A stretch of 64,000 nt of DNA from Salvator merianae (GCA_003586115.2 QVOM02000034.1:144480090-144544089), one strand, 5' to 3'. Positions 24,659-37,401 are shown, numbered from the stretch's first letter. The notes: generated from the letters alone by a model not told the origin. Translations and numbers: made by a program.

Positions 24659-25565
24659 TTAGTGTGCTTGTTCTTAGGACATGGATTCCATCCGCTACTA
24701 CACCCAGTCTGAAACTCCTCCCCCACTGTAACTGATTGGTCAGCACAACCTATCAATCACTGGCAGCTGCTTTTACTGTTTCAATGCTCAAGAGCATTCT
24801 TGTGAATAACTGTAGCCGACATGCTTAAAATGAAGATAGAAATGTGTTTCTGCACAACCCTGCAACATCAAGTAACACTAAACATCAACATCAAGTAAAC
24901 AACATCAAGTAAAACTAAAGGCATTTTCTTTCTGGGGCTTCACAGCACGAGCTGGCTGAACCCATTTCCTCAGCAACTCTCCTGGGCTTTCCTTAGCAGG
25001 CTGCAGAGAGGCGAAAACTACTCTAGCTCTTTAATCATTTGCACCAGCTCTTCAAGCCAACCCCCCCCCCAAAAAAAAAATAAAGAGGCTCGAAGAAGCA
25101 ATGCTGTTGGAATGCTGGGGAAAGTATTCTGCAAAACATGTACATTCGTTTTAGAATATGGCACATTTGACATGCAACCTCACATTTTTGCATGATTTCA
25201 CTGCAGCTGAAACTGATTGAATGCATAGCAAAACTTGTGTAGAATGAATCCCCCAGAGAAACAATCAGGTAAGTTTTCTCTGAAACTGCCTTCCACTGCT
25301 TATTTTACATAGGAACAATTCAATTAAAACTGTGTTTATATATTTATGTGCATTTATTTATTTGAAATAGTTCCATGTGCTCCCAATATATAAATCTTGA
25401 AAGGGGGTTATAGAAAAACAGAATTTAAAAGAATAGGTGGGAGATAAAAAGCTCTTCACACTATGAAGGCATAGGTATAATGAAGTGCCTCCAATAAGTG
25501 CCTGAAAGCTCCTTCAGAATCTATAGGATTCTGCACACACATACATACATAATTTGCAAATTCTT

Positions 25566-25583
25566 AAAAAAAAAAAAAAAAAA
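25566..25583. repeat. (A)18 tract
   Basis: A homopolymer run, possibly the tail of an old retroposon that I cannot otherwise define. Confidence 0.8.
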
Positions 25584-25806
25584 GCAAATATGCAGTATTT
25601 GCTTTGTTTTGTCCCAAATAGTGTAATAATTCCGTCATGTCTGGGTTCTCTTAATAGATTCCCATAACTTTTCTGACCATTTAACAAGTTACAGCAATAC
25701 TACAATTAGACTTTAAATAAAACAGGGAGGCCATTGGAGCTATTCCATTATCAAGTTACTTTCTTGACATTACAGATACCAATGAACAAAATGGGCAGAT
25801 CTGAAT

Positions 25807-25869
25807 CTTTGAATGAAACTGTTTCAGCTCTTGCTGAACCTTTGAATGAAACTGTTTCAGCTCTTGCTG
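25807..25869. repeat. 33-bp tandem duplication
   Basis: The block starting CTTTGAATGAAACTGTTTC occurs at 25,807 and 25,840, two copies 33 bp apart. It creates a repeated LNETVSALA peptide in a 184-residue open frame. That frame is otherwise Cys/Pro/Ser-rich low-complexity sequence and is not credible as a gene. Confidence 0.85.
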
Positions 25870-25984
25870 TGGTTGGAGTACTTCAGCTGTACAGGAACTG
25901 CTCCCAACTGGAGCGGTCCCTCTGTCCTGGAAAAGGCTGTCCACACTTGGACTGTGTTTGTACTGTGTCAAACCCAATGCTGCC

Positions 25985-26200
25985 TGACACCAGCTGTCCT
26001 CAACCCCCCACCCCCAATGATCCTTACCACCCCAACTGCCCCACACCATCCCTCACCCTAGAAAGCCTGTATTACTCTCCATCCCTCATGTTGCTCTCCA
26101 ACATCTCCCAACACTCCATGCTATCCACATCTCACTGCCCCGTACCACTCTGCACTACCCACCACTCTCCACTACCACCTTGCACAAGTCCTTGCTTCGC
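25985..26200. repeat. C-rich low-complexity tract
   Basis: Dense CCACCC, CTCC and CATCCC words on + with little else. It resembles in composition the C-rich arm of the palindrome at 54.1 kb. No tandem unit is clear. Confidence 0.5.
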
Positions 26201-26519
26201 CATGTCACTCGAAACTTTCTTAAGCTTCAGACCCTGCTGCAAGGTCTCTGACAGTCAGGAACTAATGTTCCTGACCTCACATGGCTAGGTGGATTCATTT
26301 TGGTGGTGCAATTTTGTGCACCACTGACATTGGTCTCCATCCTAAACTGGCCCACAGAAGCATACACCCTTCTGTATGCTTCTCTGGGCTGGTCTTACTT
26401 GTGAGGAGGCATTGGTGGACCTGTTCCATTTTGGTGTCCGAGAGTGCCCTAAGCTGCACCCAATGTAGATGCAGATGCAGCATGCTAGCAGGCAACAGAG
26501 CCTCTCTATATAGGCCTCA

Positions 26520-26690
26520 AGTGTGAAAATGAGAGGCCCAGAAGAGGTCTTGCCACTGCAAGAATATAGGTTTTTGAATTCTACCCAAAATATGTTTAGG
26601 TTCCAGCGTACTGTAACCTGTCCTGAGATCTTTGGAAATAGAGTGCAATAAAACTATGAATAAATGAATAAATAAATAAATACTTGAACA
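26520..26690 (+). mobile_element. L2-like LINE 3' end
   Basis: Reads into an L2-type terminus: CTGTAACCTGTCCTGAGATC, then an AATAGAGTGCAATAAAA block, then (AATA)n. Strongly 5'-truncated. Confidence 0.6.
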
Positions 26691-26984
26691 AGCAATGCAG
26701 GAAAACAATTCGTGCCAGCAATCAGCCAACCCATGCCTGCAAATACCTGCACTTAAAGCTAAGAGGAACCACTGGCACTCCACGTCCCTGCACCCATTGA
26801 GAAGACATCCCACCAGTAACACTTGAAGTAGCACTTCAATGTCAAAGTGGGAGAAAATCTCTCATAATACTTTCTCCTGCTCTGACACTGTGCTCCACAA
26901 AGTGCAGACTTACCTTTTCCACATTCTTTGGGCTGAGTAACATAGCCCTATTTGGGGAGGCACACAACCATGGCCTCTTTCCAT

Positions 26985-27380
26985 GCCAGCTGGAAACATT
27001 TTGCTGCTCTGGAACTTTTCACAGTTGCTTTCTGTTTTTACCACCCTGCACAATTTGGTATCATCAGTAGATTTGGTTATTTGACTGCTCAGTTCTGACT
27101 CTAAATCACTTATATATTTGTTTTAAAAGTAATGGAGCTAGGACTCCAGGTTAAACTCCTTGGGAACTCCAGGTTACAACTCTTCATTGTGAGAATTATC
27201 CATTTAATCATAACATCTGGTTTCTTTTCCTTACACAGTTGCTTATCTATAAAAGAACCTGTCTTTTTTTCCCCCTTGGCTTATCTATAAGAGGACTTGT
27301 CCTCTTATAAAAGGATAAGTCCGGCTTAACTTTAAGAAGACCTGTCCTTTCATTCCATGGCTTAGGTTTAAATAACTTCT
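26985..27380. mobile_element. CR1-type LINE fragment
   Basis: Matches from memory a common sauropsid CR1 stretch: TTGGTATCATC followed by an AAATCACTTATA block, a GGACTCCAGG block, a TGAGAATTATCCATTTA block and CTTATCTATAAxAGxACCTGTC. The stretch GCTTATCTATAA...CTTGTCC is duplicated at 27,241 and 27,280. Exact ends are unclear. Confidence 0.6.
27286..27309. repeat. Near-perfect palindrome inside the CR1 piece
   Basis: Arms TATAAGAGGAC and GTCCTCTTATA (11 bp) around a 2-bp TT centre. It arose in a locally duplicated CR1 segment. Confidence 0.8.
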
Positions 27381-27477
27381 AGTGGAAATAACACTGTCTA
27401 AAAAGTAATCCATGGTAACAGAACTTTACTTTAAAATTGGTAAACTTGCTTAAATAGAAATACATTTATTGCTGTTG

Positions 27478-27650
27478 CTGGGTACCACTGAGTTGTGCCT
27501 AACTCCTGGTTGACTGTGCGGGCTCCTCAATGGCCCTTCTATGCAGTTTTCTTGACAGAGATACAGAAGAGTTTGTCACTGCCTACTCCGGGAAAAGCCT
27601 GGGGATCAAACTGGCAACCTTTGCTTTCCAGGCTGTTTCCCAAAAGAAAA
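27478..27650 (+). mobile_element. BovB/RTE-type LINE 3' region
   Basis: Contains in order the blocks known from BovB 3' ends and BovB-derived SINEs: ACTGAGTTGTGCCTAACTC, a GGGCTCCTC block, an AGTTTTCTTG block, GTCACTGCCTACTCCGGG and GGGATCAAACTGGCAACC. BovB is abundant in squamates, and this is the clearest lineage hint in the window. Confidence 0.65.
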
Positions 27651-27799
27651 CAATTTTATAATAGAAGCAGGACTGAATCTGTACAACACCATTAAGGCTA
27701 TTTGGTTGGAGAAGGCCCAGAAGAGAAAATGGCACTGGAGCCTTCTCCAACAGGAGACCCCTTTGAAGCTGTCCTCCAGCTGTTACCCAGTGGTAGGCT

Positions 27800-28070
27800 G
27801 AGCCAGTGCTTGTATGAGAAGCCTGGTGTCATTTCCCCAGGCTCCCAGAAGTTGCTGTGGAAATGCACTGCTTTTGGGTGTCCAGCTAAAAAAGATCAAG
27901 CTGGTGACTTCAGATGCTGAGAACTTTTGTTCCCAACCTGAAAAATTGAATCAACATGGGCTGCAACAATGTGGACAATCCTTGACCCATGCCACTGGCC
28001 ACCCATCTGACCTTGTGCTGGATTACTCAATCTGGCCCAAGATCAGACCTGCACAGTGCAGGATAACATA
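27800..28070 (+). repeat. Dispersed repeat, unknown family, copy 2
   Basis: Partner of 1,490-1,785, with GCCTGGTGTCATTTCCCCAG, a TGTCCAGCTAAAAAAGATC block, a CTTTTGTTCCCAACCTG block and CAGTGCAGGATAAC in the same order. The third block resembles one at 45,080-45,098. Open frames across it are therefore repeat-derived. Confidence 0.55.
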
Positions 28071-29274
28071 AATGTGCATACCCTGCATTTGAATGTTCTA
28101 TGACCGTGCAATGTCAGCACAATGCTGCCTCCTCATAGCACATTCAATGTACAGGAAGAATACCGTGTCTGCAAGGCTGTCATACTCTTCACATGCCCTG
28201 TCTGTAGTACTCCAATGACAGAATCCTTTCTCCCACTTGTAACATCTGGTGGTGGCCCTGCAACCACTGCTGCTACCACTCAAGGTGATGTACTGGTGTC
28301 CTTGGCAGCATTCCATGTCATCAAATACAAGAAATGGTCCATGGGAGTATTTTCTGTGTTCAGTGACCCTTCTGGCTGCCAGAGGAAATCTTCCCTATAT
28401 TATGAATAGCACTACAAACATAGCACTTTTCTTAATGTGCAGGTGGACATTGCCTAGGAGAAAGACAGAAAACAAAAAAGAATGAAAAATTATGGTAAAA
28501 TGACTGGTGAGCAGTATTGGATGTGGAGCCAGAGGAACAGGTTTTCAGTGGTGCCCATGGAGTCCTAGATATAAGTTTTTAACAGAGATATCTATTTTTA
28601 GGAAGTACTGGCTGTATTATGCCATTAGGTATCTATTCATTCTATGCTTGAGCTGTATTATGTGGTCTCTGAATGAATAAATGCAGTCAGATATGGATGG
28701 ATTCCAAAGCAGAACTAGAAATATGCCATTAAACATTAAAGAGGCCAATAAAAACTTTGCTGCTTCAAGTTATTAGGTGGCACCAGATTTTTGAGATGTG
28801 TCTTAATAGAAATTAGGGTATATAATGGAATAACTTAGTTATTTACTAAATGAGCTTATGAGAAACCCCTGGGATGTCACAGTATCTTCTGTAACAGAAC
28901 AAACACACAAGCTGATGATAAGGAAGGAATTTAACAAAGCAATTATCTTTTAAAATATGCATATTATTTATCCCTTATGAAATGTTCATATTATACATGT
29001 AAGTAAGTTGAATGAATGGATCTCTGTGCTAATATCCCTTATTGGTAGAGAATTATTTTGTGTTGGTTTGTTCGACTTTGACACATGGTTTGGATGAGTG
29101 AAAGCAGGGCTTCTAGTTGTTATATCATTACCATTCATTGAAAAATTTCATATGGAACCATATTTCTACTCCACAACTGTAGCTAGGATGGATTGGTCTC
29201 CACCAAAGAAAGAATGATGGGCCTCTTATACTATGCAATATACAGTAATAAACACCAAGCACAGCAGCTAGCCA

Positions 29275-29545
29275 AATGTCTCACTCTGCTTCCTTAAGGG
29301 CCCCAGAAGGTAACTGGGCTCACTCAACAGCTGAATTGTTTGGAGCACCTGGTTAAAACATGCCTCTTCACTTGGACCTTTGATGTTTCATTTCCCCTGG
29401 GTGTCGTCCAGTCAGGGTGGGAGGGAGCGTTATATTTGAAATATGTTTTAATACTTTATATACGCTATCATTTGACTACTGTGACTCACCCTGCAACTTT
29501 ATGGTGAGATATAAATTCTTAAATATATCAATACTTAAATCAGGT
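29275..29545 (+). mobile_element. L2-like LINE 3' end
   Basis: Contains GGTTAAAACATGCCTCTTCA, then a GACCTTTGATGTTTCA block, GTGTCGTCCAGTCAGGG and the tail GGTGAGATATAAATTCTTAAA. The same order occurs at 52,700-52,880, so both are copies of one L2 subfamily. Confidence 0.75.
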
Positions 29546-29699
29546 CCTTTTTCAACTGATCAGAGATCTTTGTGCATAGATGCATGTTCTTTGCACTGTT
29601 ACTTCAGTACCTTTAGCTAAAGGTGCTACTTTATAGTACAACCTTGGAAATCCTGCAAATGAAATCCAGAATCCAGCAGCCATATACCAAATTTTCTTG

Positions 29700-31655
29700 T
29701 AATCCACTGATCAGTGTAATTTCTGCTGTTTAAAAAGGAAAATGTATGTACATTGTAAAAAAGAAAGAAAAAAGCTTTGTGTATGCACAATCAGTATTTT
29801 TGTTTTCACTTAAAGCTTTTATATTTACTTGTCTTTTATCAAGATTCTTAAAAAATAGGAATTTTATCACTCATTCAATTGTCTTTTTGGGTTGAAATCA
29901 AAATATTACTTTGTGGATAAATAATTTATTTTTGTGTATATGTTGTAAGTATTGAAAGTAAAAATGAACATTTTAAAAGATTCATCTAAGTAAACACATT
30001 TGTAAGGTGTATTTTGTTAAATACAAGCAAACTGTTATTATACAGAGGGAAGTATATTTTTTAATGAAAAATAAACTTAAAGAAGAACCTGAATAAGTTT
30101 GTAATATGGGGAACAGTGTTCAAGCACAACTGCACTAGGTTTACATGAATCAAATTCTTTTTAATAAAGGCCTCAACATGGCAAAGTTTAGAAATAGGTA
30201 GTATGCATGCACAAAGTACAACAAAATCTTTTATAAAACAGCTGTTTTTGCAATGTTTGTACAAAGGGAATAAAGAGCCACCACAAACATATTTAATCTG
30301 TTAGATTAATATATTATGACAGCTAAAAATCAGTAAAATCTAGCAGAACAAAAAGCTCCCCTCCATGTACATGAGTGTGAAATCTTTTGTGCCTTTAAAG
30401 TTATGTATAAAAGATTTCGAGGGTTGTTTTTGACAGCCTAGGGAAGTTGCACTACATATTTCTATCACAATTTAAAAAAAGGCAAATTGTATTTTTCTTT
30501 CTTTTTTTATTCTTTATAACAACAACAAAAAAAAAATAAGCTAATATCCAAGTAAGTGATGGAAACTCATTACATATAACACTTTTCACCCACTGTTGAA
30601 AATGTAGTTTGAGTTTTATAGAAGAAATCTAAAATTAATCTATAGCATTTTTCAAAATTATGTATCCATAGACATGAAATGATGCATACTGGGTTGATTC
30701 AATACTTCTGTTCAAAGATCAATCTTTCCCACTCCTTCTATGAGTATTATCCACCTGTGTGCTTATGGCTTTTGGTTTTCCTTACATCATAGGGAAATTT
30801 GTCATACACAACATGTGAGGCTGATTAAATAAAAATATATGTGTGTAAGCAATGCTTTCTTGTGCTGTAGGTAGGCATACAGGACTGTAGACTTGGCCTT
30901 AGCACACATCTGATAAGATCTTCCCATTTAGAAGTTTTAAATCAGTAAGTTCCATATGGTTTGCTAAATACATTTTTAAATATTTTAAAAAAAGGAAAGA
31001 AAAAAGAAAACAAAACAGTGTATATACTTAATTTAGCATGGACAACCACTGGATCGTCAAAACAAGATAATCAGTGTTCATGCAGATCATCAGATGTTCT
31101 CTATAGTAGTTCTAAATTCCTGGCAACCTAAAACTAACTGTAAAAGTAAGCTATGCTTGATTTGTGAAATTAGGTTTCCTATAATTTTAGGATGTGAATT
31201 TATAATGGGCACAAATAGTAGACCATCCAATCATACTTCCACCATTGAAAAAGGAAACAAATTCACACACTGTATTACATCCTTTGACCATATAATGAAA
31301 AAGTGCAGGTATCATCTTCATTGATTAATTAAAACCAAAGTAAAAGTTCATACAAAATAGATTGCTCATATTCACACTACAAAGGATTTTTTTTTAATTT
31401 TTAAAATTAAATGTGTGTTATCTCAGCAGCATTGTTGTAAATTGTACTGTAGTGCAGGTTTTATTTTTCATAAAAATATCATACAAATGGTAAGTCAAGT
31501 CATCAGCAAAGTAAAACCCAGAAAACCACCACCAACCAAACAGGGGAGGGGGAAGAGGTAACGCTGATGCTAAAACAATTATAATATTGTTGGTACATAG
31601 AAAAGTAATCCTTATATTTTATACATTTATACAGTATACAAAAGGTTATAATGGA
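29700..31655 (-). other. LRP1B: Probable LRP1B 3' UTR
   Basis: About 2 kb of AU-rich sequence follows the LRP1B stop codon on the minus strand and contains no recognisable transposon until the L2 piece at 29.5 kb. Candidate polyadenylation signals (AATAAA on the minus strand) include 29,930-29,925. Many ATTTA words and U-rich runs are present, as in labile or regulated brain mRNAs. The 3' end is inferred: LRP1B 3' UTRs in other vertebrates are of this order of length. Transcript data would be needed to place it. Confidence 0.5.
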
Positions 31656-31838
<183 letters not shown>

Positions 31839-32215
31839 TCAAACATGGAGAAATCACTACTTTAAATTCAAGTATACAACATATACTTTTAAATTTAAGT
31901 CATGATATGATTGCTAATCACTGGCTAAGACAAATCATAAAAAGTTACAAGTTTTAATGACACATGCTTTTATGCAATCAATGATATGTAATATGAGATA
32001 AATTTGAAGAGTTTGGAAATATGTGAACATATGTGAACACAGTTATTCATTTGGTTTATACTATTATTTTAAGGAGGATGTTTATAGCAGTCCACTGGAA
32101 ATGGGTTCAGTATTTATGGAAAGTTGCTCAGAAAGCTTTGCTGTGCTCCTTAACATATCTGATTGATAACAAAAGGATCGAGAAAGGGAGACAGAACAGA
32201 GTCCTTTATTCTTTT

Positions 32216-32664
32216 GGCCTTTCTGCACTCACCTATCCATGGTCCAAAACAGAAGATCTGGAGCAGCAAGGCCCACTAGCTTGGATTGCAGAAAGGTGTG
32301 TTCTGGAACAGTGCTGTCTGTACTACTTGTCTGAGCTTTGACGTTGGGCTTCGAGCACTCCAAAAGACTAGGAATGAAAGTTCCTAGCCTAAGAGCTACC
32401 AGGAACCCCCAGGGGCATGTGTCTGTATACATCCCATGTTCTGGACTAGGCTGTGCTTGTCAACTGCCAGATGTCAACTTTGAGGTCTACCGGTAATCCC
32501 GATCAGGGCCTCTGTGGCCAGGATTACAATCCATCCAGCATGGACATAATGTATCAGCAATGGAAGAGGCCTCATAGAACTACACTGATGTGCAGACTGA
32601 TGAAGCCCTTAAGCTGACTATGGGGAGGTCCTATTCCAGATCACAGGTAAATGAAGAAAGAGCC
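32216..32664. mobile_element. TIR element (GGCCTTTCTGCAC family), copy 4, in an LRP1B intron
   Basis: The left end is GGCCTTTCTGCACTCACC. The reverse complement of the right end is GGCTCTTTCTTCATTTACC. The inside resembles the element at 606-1,023 in the opposite orientation (a GGTCTACCGGTAATCCCGA...CAGGG block). No protein is encoded. A duplication of the target is not clear. Confidence 0.55.
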
Positions 32665-32799
32665 TTAGTCATTTCACAGTTCAATTGGGACTGTACTTTC
32701 CTCATTTAGAGGATAGAATAAGGAGATAATGGATAAGCTAAGACTTTTTTTTCTCCACACTGTTAAAATAAATGTGCATATGTATATGTAGTCTGTTAT

Positions 32800-32895
32800 G
32801 CATTCTCGGGGCCTGCTATAGTCAGTACTAGCATGTGGATGGCAGGCTGCTATTTCAGGATATAATCCAGAATAAGGCCCAGGGCAGAAAGGGCC
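32800..32895. mobile_element. Half of a GGCCCTTTCTGCAC-family MITE
   Basis: Matches the right arm of the palindromic copy at 24.58-24.66 kb: CTAGCATGTGGATGGCAGG, then TTTCAGGATATAATCCAG, then AATAAGGCCCAGGGCAGAAA. The left arm is missing or too decayed to see. Confidence 0.6.
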
Positions 32896-33104
32896 ACAAT
32901 CTATTAACATATAATGTATGGATCACTATCTAAGAAAGAAAATTGAAAAGAGATAGTATTTAACATTTTCTAATGTTAAGCTATGGATAGATCCATACAT
33001 TGACTTTTATAGCACTTTGATTGTGAAATTTACAGATGAATACCTAGAATTGCTAATTACTCAAAAATGCCAGTTTGCTTCTATTTCAGTTCACTTACAA
33101 AGAC

Positions 33105-33124
33105 AAAAAAAAAAAAAAAAAAAA
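33105..33124. repeat. (A)20 tract
   Basis: A homopolymer run in an LRP1B intron. Confidence 0.85.
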
Positions 33125-34290
33125 GGACATGCTTGAGCACACAGAACTATAAGTTCATTGTGATACTAAGACTGCAAACTTATACAAATTTATGTGACAG
33201 TTACCTTCAGTAAATTTAGTTAAACTATTTCTGGGTTAACATGCCTAGAATTAGACTTCATGTAGTATGAAGCAGTCATGTGCTATGTAATTGGTTTCAC
33301 CTCCATTATTCAAGGTTAGATAAGCTCAAAATTAAACTATAACAAGGATCAATACAAAGAACATTCCATTTGATTTCCCGTTCTCTAACTGTATTTTGTG
33401 AAAAATTCATTATTTCCAACTTTTCTTTCTGCTGTGAACAATGTAATGCAATGCATGCAGAATTATTCTAGCTGCAAATGAATATGAATACTTTCGCATA
33501 AACATTTATTTTTTAAATGTTTTAAAACAAATACATGCATACATATATATGAAAATTATAATAATAACATTACTGATGTTTGGAAGAATGTAGAGTTTTT
33601 GGTAAGTTAAAGTTTATTGGCTGGATCCTACAGATGAATCCCCTCATTCTAAGGCTCTTGAGTCATTACAGAATTCCCATGATTGAGATGGAATGATATT
33701 TGCTTATTTTGATCTAGTTTTGTAAATTTCAGTGGCACATCCTACACTTCACTAAAAAGTCCCTAATCCTTTGTAACAGAGTAAAAGATGGTGCTAGGGG
33801 TGTAGTGGAAGTGGAATTTGAAAATGATCAGCCTAACATGCTAGGTGAGGATATCCTTTGAACAGAATTCTTCTGAGGGGATATGCTAGCCAGTGAGAGT
33901 AAAATCTGGTTTTAGTGCAATGACAGAAATTTATAGAATGTATTTATGCCTCACAGACTGCATTACTTGAAATTTATTGATCAGAATATGATTTAAGTGT
34001 ATCTGATTTTTTGAGATTATGTGCTTTATTCACACTACAGTACAAAGCGCTTACCCATTATTTACCACAAAATTTTACAAGTACAGCAAGGATTACAGTA
34101 ATTTTATTTAGATCATTAGGCTCACAAAATGTGTAATACTACCATAACCATATCAATAACAAAGACTGTGGGATCAGACTTTATCTTACTGCTCCTGAAA
34201 TTGTACAACTCTCTTTTGCATATTGCCAGAGTGACAATATAAAAAAATAGAGTGCTTTTAGCCTAAGCCCTTGGAGGATAAGCAATACAA
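33125..34290. other. LRP1B intronic sequence, nothing recognised
   Basis: AT-rich intron DNA between the insert exon and the last exon. No exon-like frame with splice sites and no recognisable repeat. Confidence 0.5.
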
Positions 34291-34296
34291 CATCCA

Positions 34297-34782
34297 GGGC
34301 CAATTTGAACTATCCAGCTTAGAATGGTAGAATCCTAATATTCTAAGATGGAACAGAATACACAGTGCAGTGGCTTCCACTCTACAAGGGCTGAAGAGTC
34401 TTCCAGCATTCACAGTGTGAACGCTGTCCACCTGCCATGACATCAGCTGCAGAAATGCCTGGCCACTGTCATGACAATTGGGAATGCAGCACATGACTGC
34501 ATAGCCACAGCCGCAGTCACAGCCACAACCACAGCCACAACCACAGCCACTGCCACAGCCATACTGCACTGCGGCCTGCAGTATTTGCACCCAGAAGCAG
34601 GCGTGAACACTGCTTACCAGGAGCAGTACCCATACAGTTGTGGACAACATTTTTGTTGTTCCTAGCTAGTAGTGTATGGTAACAGCTGTAGCTGCTCCTG
34701 GACACTAGGGCCTCTGCGCAGTGCAAATGCACTGTGCTAGTGTGCATCCAGACACTCACTATTACTGAAGTTTGAACAGGCC
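34297..34782. mobile_element. Possible TIR element carrying a hexanucleotide array
   Basis: Tentative ends: GGGCCAATTTGAACTATCC on the left and, in reverse complement, GGCCTGTTCAAACTTCAG on the right, similar to the ends at 44.33 kb. The inside is unusually GC-rich for this intron, with many GCAGTGC/GCACTG words. Confidence 0.4.
34504..34561. repeat. (CCACAG)n hexanucleotide minisatellite
   Basis: About ten imperfect ACAGCC/ACAACC units. It yields a Cys-Gly-rich frame on the minus strand and an Ala-Thr-rich frame on the plus strand; both are artefacts of the repeat. Confidence 0.9.
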
Positions 34783-35989
34783 TGTGTACTGAATCAGTAC
34801 GCACTGTTTATATAAAACCTGAGTATAATTTGTTAGAAAGTTTGTCATAGATTTGTAGATATTACTTCATTTGTACATTCATTTGTATTATATAAGTTTT
34901 CATATATTGTAAGGGAAGCTACTAAAGTGCAAATACAGATCTGCACTAGATCAGTGAAGAAATATTCTGTTCCAGTTGAATATACCTTTGTTCCACTTGT
35001 GCCTATTATCTCTTAATAACTCTTTGAAATTGTCAGTTGTGAACAGCTGGACCATTAAGAGGGATGGTACTACTCTAATGGTGCAGACTTTATGATGCAC
35101 AGAAAGTAATATCTTGACTAATTTGTTTTTACCATCATAACCATTCTTTGTGGTGGCTCTGAGACTATCCACTGTTCACTGAAGAAGAAGCTGGACCAGT
35201 AACAGTCAATTTGTGGTAATATGGAAAATAATTTTAGACTATTTTTCTTGAAAACGACTTAATCAAAATTGTACCCAAAACAAGTAAAGCACTGTATTAT
35301 TGGATGTGTATGATGAATCCCCCCCCATTTGATTGCTGTATTGTATCATACTGCATGCCTTCTCCTAATCAGTGAAGCCCCAATAACTAAAGAAAGAAGA
35401 AATCTCTATGATTTGATCTTTAACAGGAAGCAAGCAATTATTTATTATGATTGTGCTGCTCAGCAAGCTCCAAGCCTAGCACCATATTGCTTTCTTTTCA
35501 GGGCTAAAACCTATAATTAACTGAGTGACTCATTACTTTCCATAGGCTTTTGACATACAAATAGCAGCAAAACACCCCCTCCCCAGCAGCCTCAGAAACG
35601 TGAAATTGTAGAATTGTGCCAAGTTGAAGTTTAATTTTACACCTCTCTATTTCAGACACAACACAAAAAACATTCTCTACAAAGTGCTGCCTATATTTTT
35701 AAGGAAGCTTCTCATTTGAGTTCTTCATCCCAAGGACCCTCAGCAGCCCAGTCTTCCTTGTTGTTTACATAGCAAAGAAGCACCTTAGCTGCACTCACAC
35801 ATTTAATATCAAGACTGTTTAATTTTGTACCAACTGAATCATTTCATAACTCTTGGAATTCAACACTCGTTAAAGATTGCTTGCATATTAACTGTATCTT
35901 TTTTTTATTATAATCTCATAAGAACTTCCCTGGTTGTCATTAGGGGACTGTGGTAGAATGAGGATGGAAAATGAAGTGCAGTTTCTCAC

Positions 35990-36088
35990 CCCTGCTGTTA
36001 AAGGTCCTTTCAGGTCAGAGTTTAAGTAGATTGGCGGTGCTGTGTGGGGAAGCTTGAAGACTGTGGGCCCTCCCCCTATATATCTAGC
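35990..36088 (-). CDS. LRP1B: LRP1B exon for the 33-residue tail insert
   Basis: A 99-bp exon, phase 0 at both ends, between a TTTAAATGCAG acceptor and a GTGAGA donor. It encodes 33 residues from ARYIGGGP to PLTAG, including APPIYLNSD. This cassette lies between the two NPxY motifs of LRP1B and is absent from LRP1, so it settles paralogue identity. As a phase-0 cassette it could be skipped without breaking the frame. Downstream intron 4,193 bp, upstream intron 1,313 bp. The sequence is intact; T-V replaces S-A of human LRP1B (recalled) in the GGGP-xx-FKLP stretch. Confidence 0.97.
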
Positions 36089-37401
36089 CTGCATTTAAAT
36101 AAAGCATGGTTTTCATTTTAGTTTGATTTTAAAATATCACATTTCTTTGCTATAGTCTAAATACAGCTGAACAAGAAAGAAGTAAACCCATATAATTGGC
36201 TTTATTTACTTCCCCCAAAAAACATATTTTTAAAATATACAGTATATTTTTTAAATAAAGCATGACATTATTACAGAAAGCATTAATATTCAACATCATA
36301 ACTCAGTTTACACTTCATTTTGTGAAATGAAATGATTCTTAGCAAATTATTTAAGGGCTGATCACATGCAACACCTTGTCATTCAACACAAGTATCTGTA
36401 CAAATCACAGAAGTCCTTCATAACGTTAACGTGGCAAGATTAATAATTTTGCAGAATGAAAACATGATAGCTCCAGAACAAGAATTATGACTGAAGCCCC
36501 ACACACAGTGTGTTCAAAATATGCCCAAACGGTGCTTCTTGTGTGATCTCTGCATGCTGTTTGACTACATGGGGAGAAGAGTGAGAGTACCATAGAATGT
36601 GGTGTGACCTCTGCATGCTGTTTTCCTCCTAGATCCAGACGTATGGCCACTTGATGGGTTCAATGTGACCAAGCACTAAGATTTGCAATCGACTGACTAA
36701 AAATGCTAAGCCTTTTAAAAACTTATCATAAATCCAATTATTGCTGTTTCACAGAACACCTGCCAATTTTTTAAAAAATTATAAAACATATTTATTCAAA
36801 GTCTGATTATACAAACAATAATGATCCAGTTATTTGTATTACTAAAGTAATTTATATCACACGTTTCCTAAACAAGGAAATCAAGGATATTTGTATACAA
36901 TTCAGTTCTGACCTATCACTGTCTGCTTTCACATCACTATTGTAAAACAATCATTTTGAGAATGATACCCAATTAGGTGACTCCAAGAATAAGTTTAGGT
37001 GCAATAAAATATCTCCATCCACAAATTTTCAGCCTACAATTATACTGCAAGTATGCTAATTGTTTTAGAATTTATAGCCAAGATTGGTACTATACATGCA
37101 TATTTATTAGTTTTACTCATTGATCATCATTTGTGAAGCAGCCATCACACATTACGCAACCATAATAATGGATTATGCCAAAAATAAATGTTATTAAAAG
37201 ACAGGGCATTTGTGGAAACTAAGAATTTATTCCAAACAATTGGGAAATTAGGAAATTATCTAAGCATCAGAAATTATTAATGAAATTATTTGAAACCTCT
37301 TCTGCAAACAGAGGGATACTTTTGAATCCCTTCAATGATACCATTTTGTGGCTATTAAATATAATTTGAATCCAAATGCAAAAAATAATATCCAACATTA
37401 C

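Noticed and set aside
25734..26288. 184-codon open frame on the plus strand
   Set aside because: Half of it is a 33-bp tandem duplication and a C-rich low-complexity tract. Overlapping frames of similar length exist on both strands, and no domain or splice context is visible.
34258..34804. Cys/Gly- and Trp/Leu-rich frames on the minus strand
   Set aside because: Translations of the CCACAG hexamer array in two frames; repeat artefact.
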